Shown in pieces: positions 62,626 through 64,000 of a stretch of 64,000 bases of DNA. The DNA is taken from contig NZ_OGTP01000014.1 of the NCBI RefSeq assembly GCF_900258035.1, positions 1 through 64,000 on the forward strand, read 5' to 3'. The position numbers were made by a program, and so were the translations under genes. This stretch comes from Caballeronia novacaledonica. Lineage in GTDB: Bacteria; Pseudomonadota; Gammaproteobacteria; Burkholderiales; Burkholderiaceae. The notes under the pieces were generated by a model. It was not told the DNA's origin. It searched no databases and saw nothing but the letters and a program-made list of their open reading frames with translations. Numbering within the stretch: position 1 is the first letter of the stretch; each line of letters begins with the position of its first letter.

Positions 62626-63599
62626 GCAATAACATCCGAGAGCAACTCATGGCCAAGACGGCCAATCTTCCCAAGCCGGCGGATTTCAAGGGTGAGAACA
62701 AGAAGGATAAGACGAATCGCGGTCCGCAGACGATGCCCGGCATCACAAGCGCATTGGCCGCTGCCCAACTGCGAATCCAGGAACTGGAGGCGCGAGGCGT
62801 CGAGACTGAGATTTCCGTCGATGCCATCGTGCCGAATCCTTGGCAGCCACGTCGGCAGTTCAATGAGACCAAACTTTCGGAACTGGCACGATCGATAGGC
62901 GAGGTCGGATTGCTCCAAGCCGTGACCGTGCGACGCGTTGGCGAGGCGTTTCAGCTCGTTGCAGGGGAGCGACGTTGGCGTGCCCACAAGCTGATCAACA
63001 AGACGACGGTTCGCGCGGTAGTGATCGATTGCACAGATCAGGATATGGCGGCGTTGGCGTTGATGGAAAACGTTACGCGCGACGACCTGTCCGACTATGA
63101 AATCGCGATCGCGATTCGGCGAGCTGAAGCGGAGTTTCCTAATCGAACGCGACTCGCGGAAGCGATGGGTATCACGCGAAGTGACCTGTATCGCTTTCTC
63201 GCATACGACTCGCTACCGGACTTCGTGAAGCGCGATCTCGATTTGAATCCATCGGTGCTTGGAGCTTCGTCGGCGCAGGATATCGTCAACGCGTTGAAGA
63301 AGGCTGGCGAGCAGGGACTTAAGGCGCTGCAGGAACTGTGGCCGCAAGTGCTTTCTGGCGATCTGGTTCAAACGAAGGTTGCAGCGAGTTTGAGCGCCCA
63401 GGCGAGCCGCGGAGAGTCGGCTACGGATTCCGGTGGTCGAAGCATTCTCAAGATATTCGCGGGCAAGGTTCAGGCTGGAAGTATCACGAAGGATGTGAAG
63501 GGGCTTACGTTCAAGTTCAAAGCGGGTGTTATGACTGAGGAGCAGGAGAGTCAGTTGAGAGAGCACATAGGAAAGATGTTCTCTATCCGATCTGAGTGA
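62622..63599 (+). CDS. parB: ParB-type centromere-binding CTPase
   Basis: A 325-residue ParB. The ParB-N CTP-binding domain contains PNPWQPRRQF (71-80) and the GERRWR motif at 115-120, followed by the central HTH (about 165-195) and a C-terminal dimer domain. It loads on parS palindromes and slides with CTP. ATG at 62622 is used because AAGGAG stands six bases before it and it overlaps the parA stop by four bases. Its likely parS sites follow at 63642, 63720 and 63988. Confidence 0.95.
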   Translation: MSNNIREQLMAKTANLPKPADFKGENKKDKTNRGPQTMPGITSALAAAQLRIQELEARGVETEISVDAIVPNPWQPRRQFNETKLSELARSIGEVGLLQAVTVRRVGEAFQLVAGERRWRAHKLINKTTVRAVVIDCTDQDMAALALMENVTRDDLSDYEIAIAIRRAEAEFPNRTRLAEAMGITRSDLYRFLAYDSLPDFVKRDLDLNPSVLGASSAQDIVNALKKAGEQGLKALQELWPQVLSGDLVQTKVAASLSAQASRGESATDSGGRSILKIFAGKVQAGSITKDVKGLTFKFKAGVMTEEQESQLREHIGKMFSIRSE

Positions 63600-63610
63600 T
63601 CGGTTCGATA

Positions 63611-63633
63611 ACCCGCTGCGGCGGGTTTTTTTT
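63611..63633 (+). terminator. Rho-independent terminator of parAB
   Basis: ACCCGC (63611-63616) and GCGGGT (63621-63626) around a 4-nt loop, followed by a run of T to 63633, 12 bp after the parB stop. Confidence 0.85.
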
Positions 63634-63641
63634 CGACCTGC

Positions 63642-63675
63642 ACCGATGAGTGTCCGAATTCGGACACTCATCGGT
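63642..63675. repeat. Candidate parS site 1, perfect 34-bp palindrome
   Basis: The 16-bp core TGTCCGAATTCGGACA (63651-63666) is extended by nine matching base pairs on each side, giving perfect symmetry over 34 bp. It is the first of three copies of the core in the 400 bp after parB and differs from the universal chromosomal parS core (TGTTTCACGTGAAACA). Confidence 0.8.
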
Positions 63676-63719
63676 TGCAGCAGGCAGCCTGCGATCGCGG
63701 TGCGGGTCGTTCTGGCAGG

Positions 63720-63739
63720 ACTGTCCGAATTCGGACAGT
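63720..63739. repeat. Candidate parS site 2
   Basis: The identical core TGTCCGAATTCGGACA occupies 63722-63737; symmetry extends over 20 bp (63720-63739). It lies 71 bp after the first. Confidence 0.8.
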
Positions 63740-63987
63740 GCGCGATCTTTCGATATGAGACTCTGACAAGTGTTCGCCGGCGGCAGATCCTGGCCGCTCA
63801 AACAGGCTGCTCCCAATACGAAGGGTGTCGACGCACCGCTGGCGCCTACGGTCGTAATTGGGACGAAGCGTGTCGAAGTGCGGCTAGTAGGCGCGGTCTG
63901 CAACGGCCCATCGATCCACGTTGATGCGGCTTAAAATGAGCATCAGTTAGCCACACGCGGAGGAGCCATAGCCTCCAGCAAGCAAAG

Positions 63988-64000
63988 TGTCCGAATTCGG
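63988..64000. repeat. Candidate parS site 3, cut by the window end
   Basis: TGTCCGAATTCGG, the first 13 of the 16 bases of the core, runs into the right edge of the window. The 248 bp between sites 2 and 3 have no evident gene. Confidence 0.65.

Noticed and set aside
1..64000. CRISPR array, tRNA, rRNA or prophage genes
   Set aside because: No regularly spaced repeat-spacer units, no tRNA-like cloverleaf with CCA or conserved loops, and no integrase or phage structural genes were noticed.

Overview
The window looks like the replication-origin region of a secondary replicon (chromid or megaplasmid) of a plant- or soil-associated member of the Burkholderiaceae, most like Caballeronia/Paraburkholderia. 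The grounds are high-GC coding sequence with strong third-position bias, a RepB-type initiator beside a parAB operon and iterons, an acdS/acdR pair, and an intergenic repeat style I associate with Paraburkholderia-type genomes. The genus is inference; no rRNA or tRNA gene was seen that could fix it.

Layout. (1) 1-17596, catabolism: the 3' end of glyA; an XRE-cupin regulator and a GNAT acetyltransferase; then a forward operon of an FAD/2Fe-2S reductase, a DddP-like M24 enzyme and a DddQ/DddL-like cupin. Opposite lie a zinc alcohol dehydrogenase and a reverse operon: flavin monooxygenase, RidA, DUF1028, M20 deacylase and NCS1 transporter. It diverges from a LysR gene, which is followed by a Rieske oxygenase of the GbcA/CntA type and a four-gene polyamine/quaternary-amine-type ABC transporter. 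The region reads as uptake and breakdown of small nitrogen- or sulfur-onium compounds, with one-carbon recovery through GlyA. (2) 17597-30991, mixed: a 0.67-kb head-to-head inverted repeat, a Crp-type regulator, a class II aldolase, ppnP, an AbiEi/AbiEii-type antitoxin/toxin pair, acdS and acdR, a class A penicillin-binding protein, an SGNH hydrolase and a lipoprotein-type beta-helix protein.

(3) 30992-53543, surface polysaccharide: flippase, EpsG-type polymerase, tyrosine autokinase, phosphoglycosyl transferase, four glycosyltransferases, TviB/TviC enzymes that make UDP-GalNAcA, an AsnB-type amidotransferase, O-acyltransferases, a deacetylase and a second beta-helix protein paralogous to the one at 28.7 kb. 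No Wza-type outer-membrane exporter or Wzb phosphatase is in the window. Two long AT-rich non-coding stretches (29890-30991 and 46637-47418) border divergent units here.

(4) 53544-59329: two very small membrane proteins, a NUDIX hydrolase, a Tat-exported phospholipase C with an upstream small lipoprotein, and an MFS transporter. (5) 59374-64000, replication and partition: repB (reverse), an origin with eight iterons and two near-consensus DnaA boxes, parA-parB, and three copies (the last cut by the window end) of a palindrome that is the probable parS centromere.

The most novel-looking items are the two unrelated DMSP-lyase-family enzymes in one operon with an oxygenase reductase, the FMO-RidA-DUF1028-M20-NCS1 catabolic cassette, and the iteron/parS architecture.
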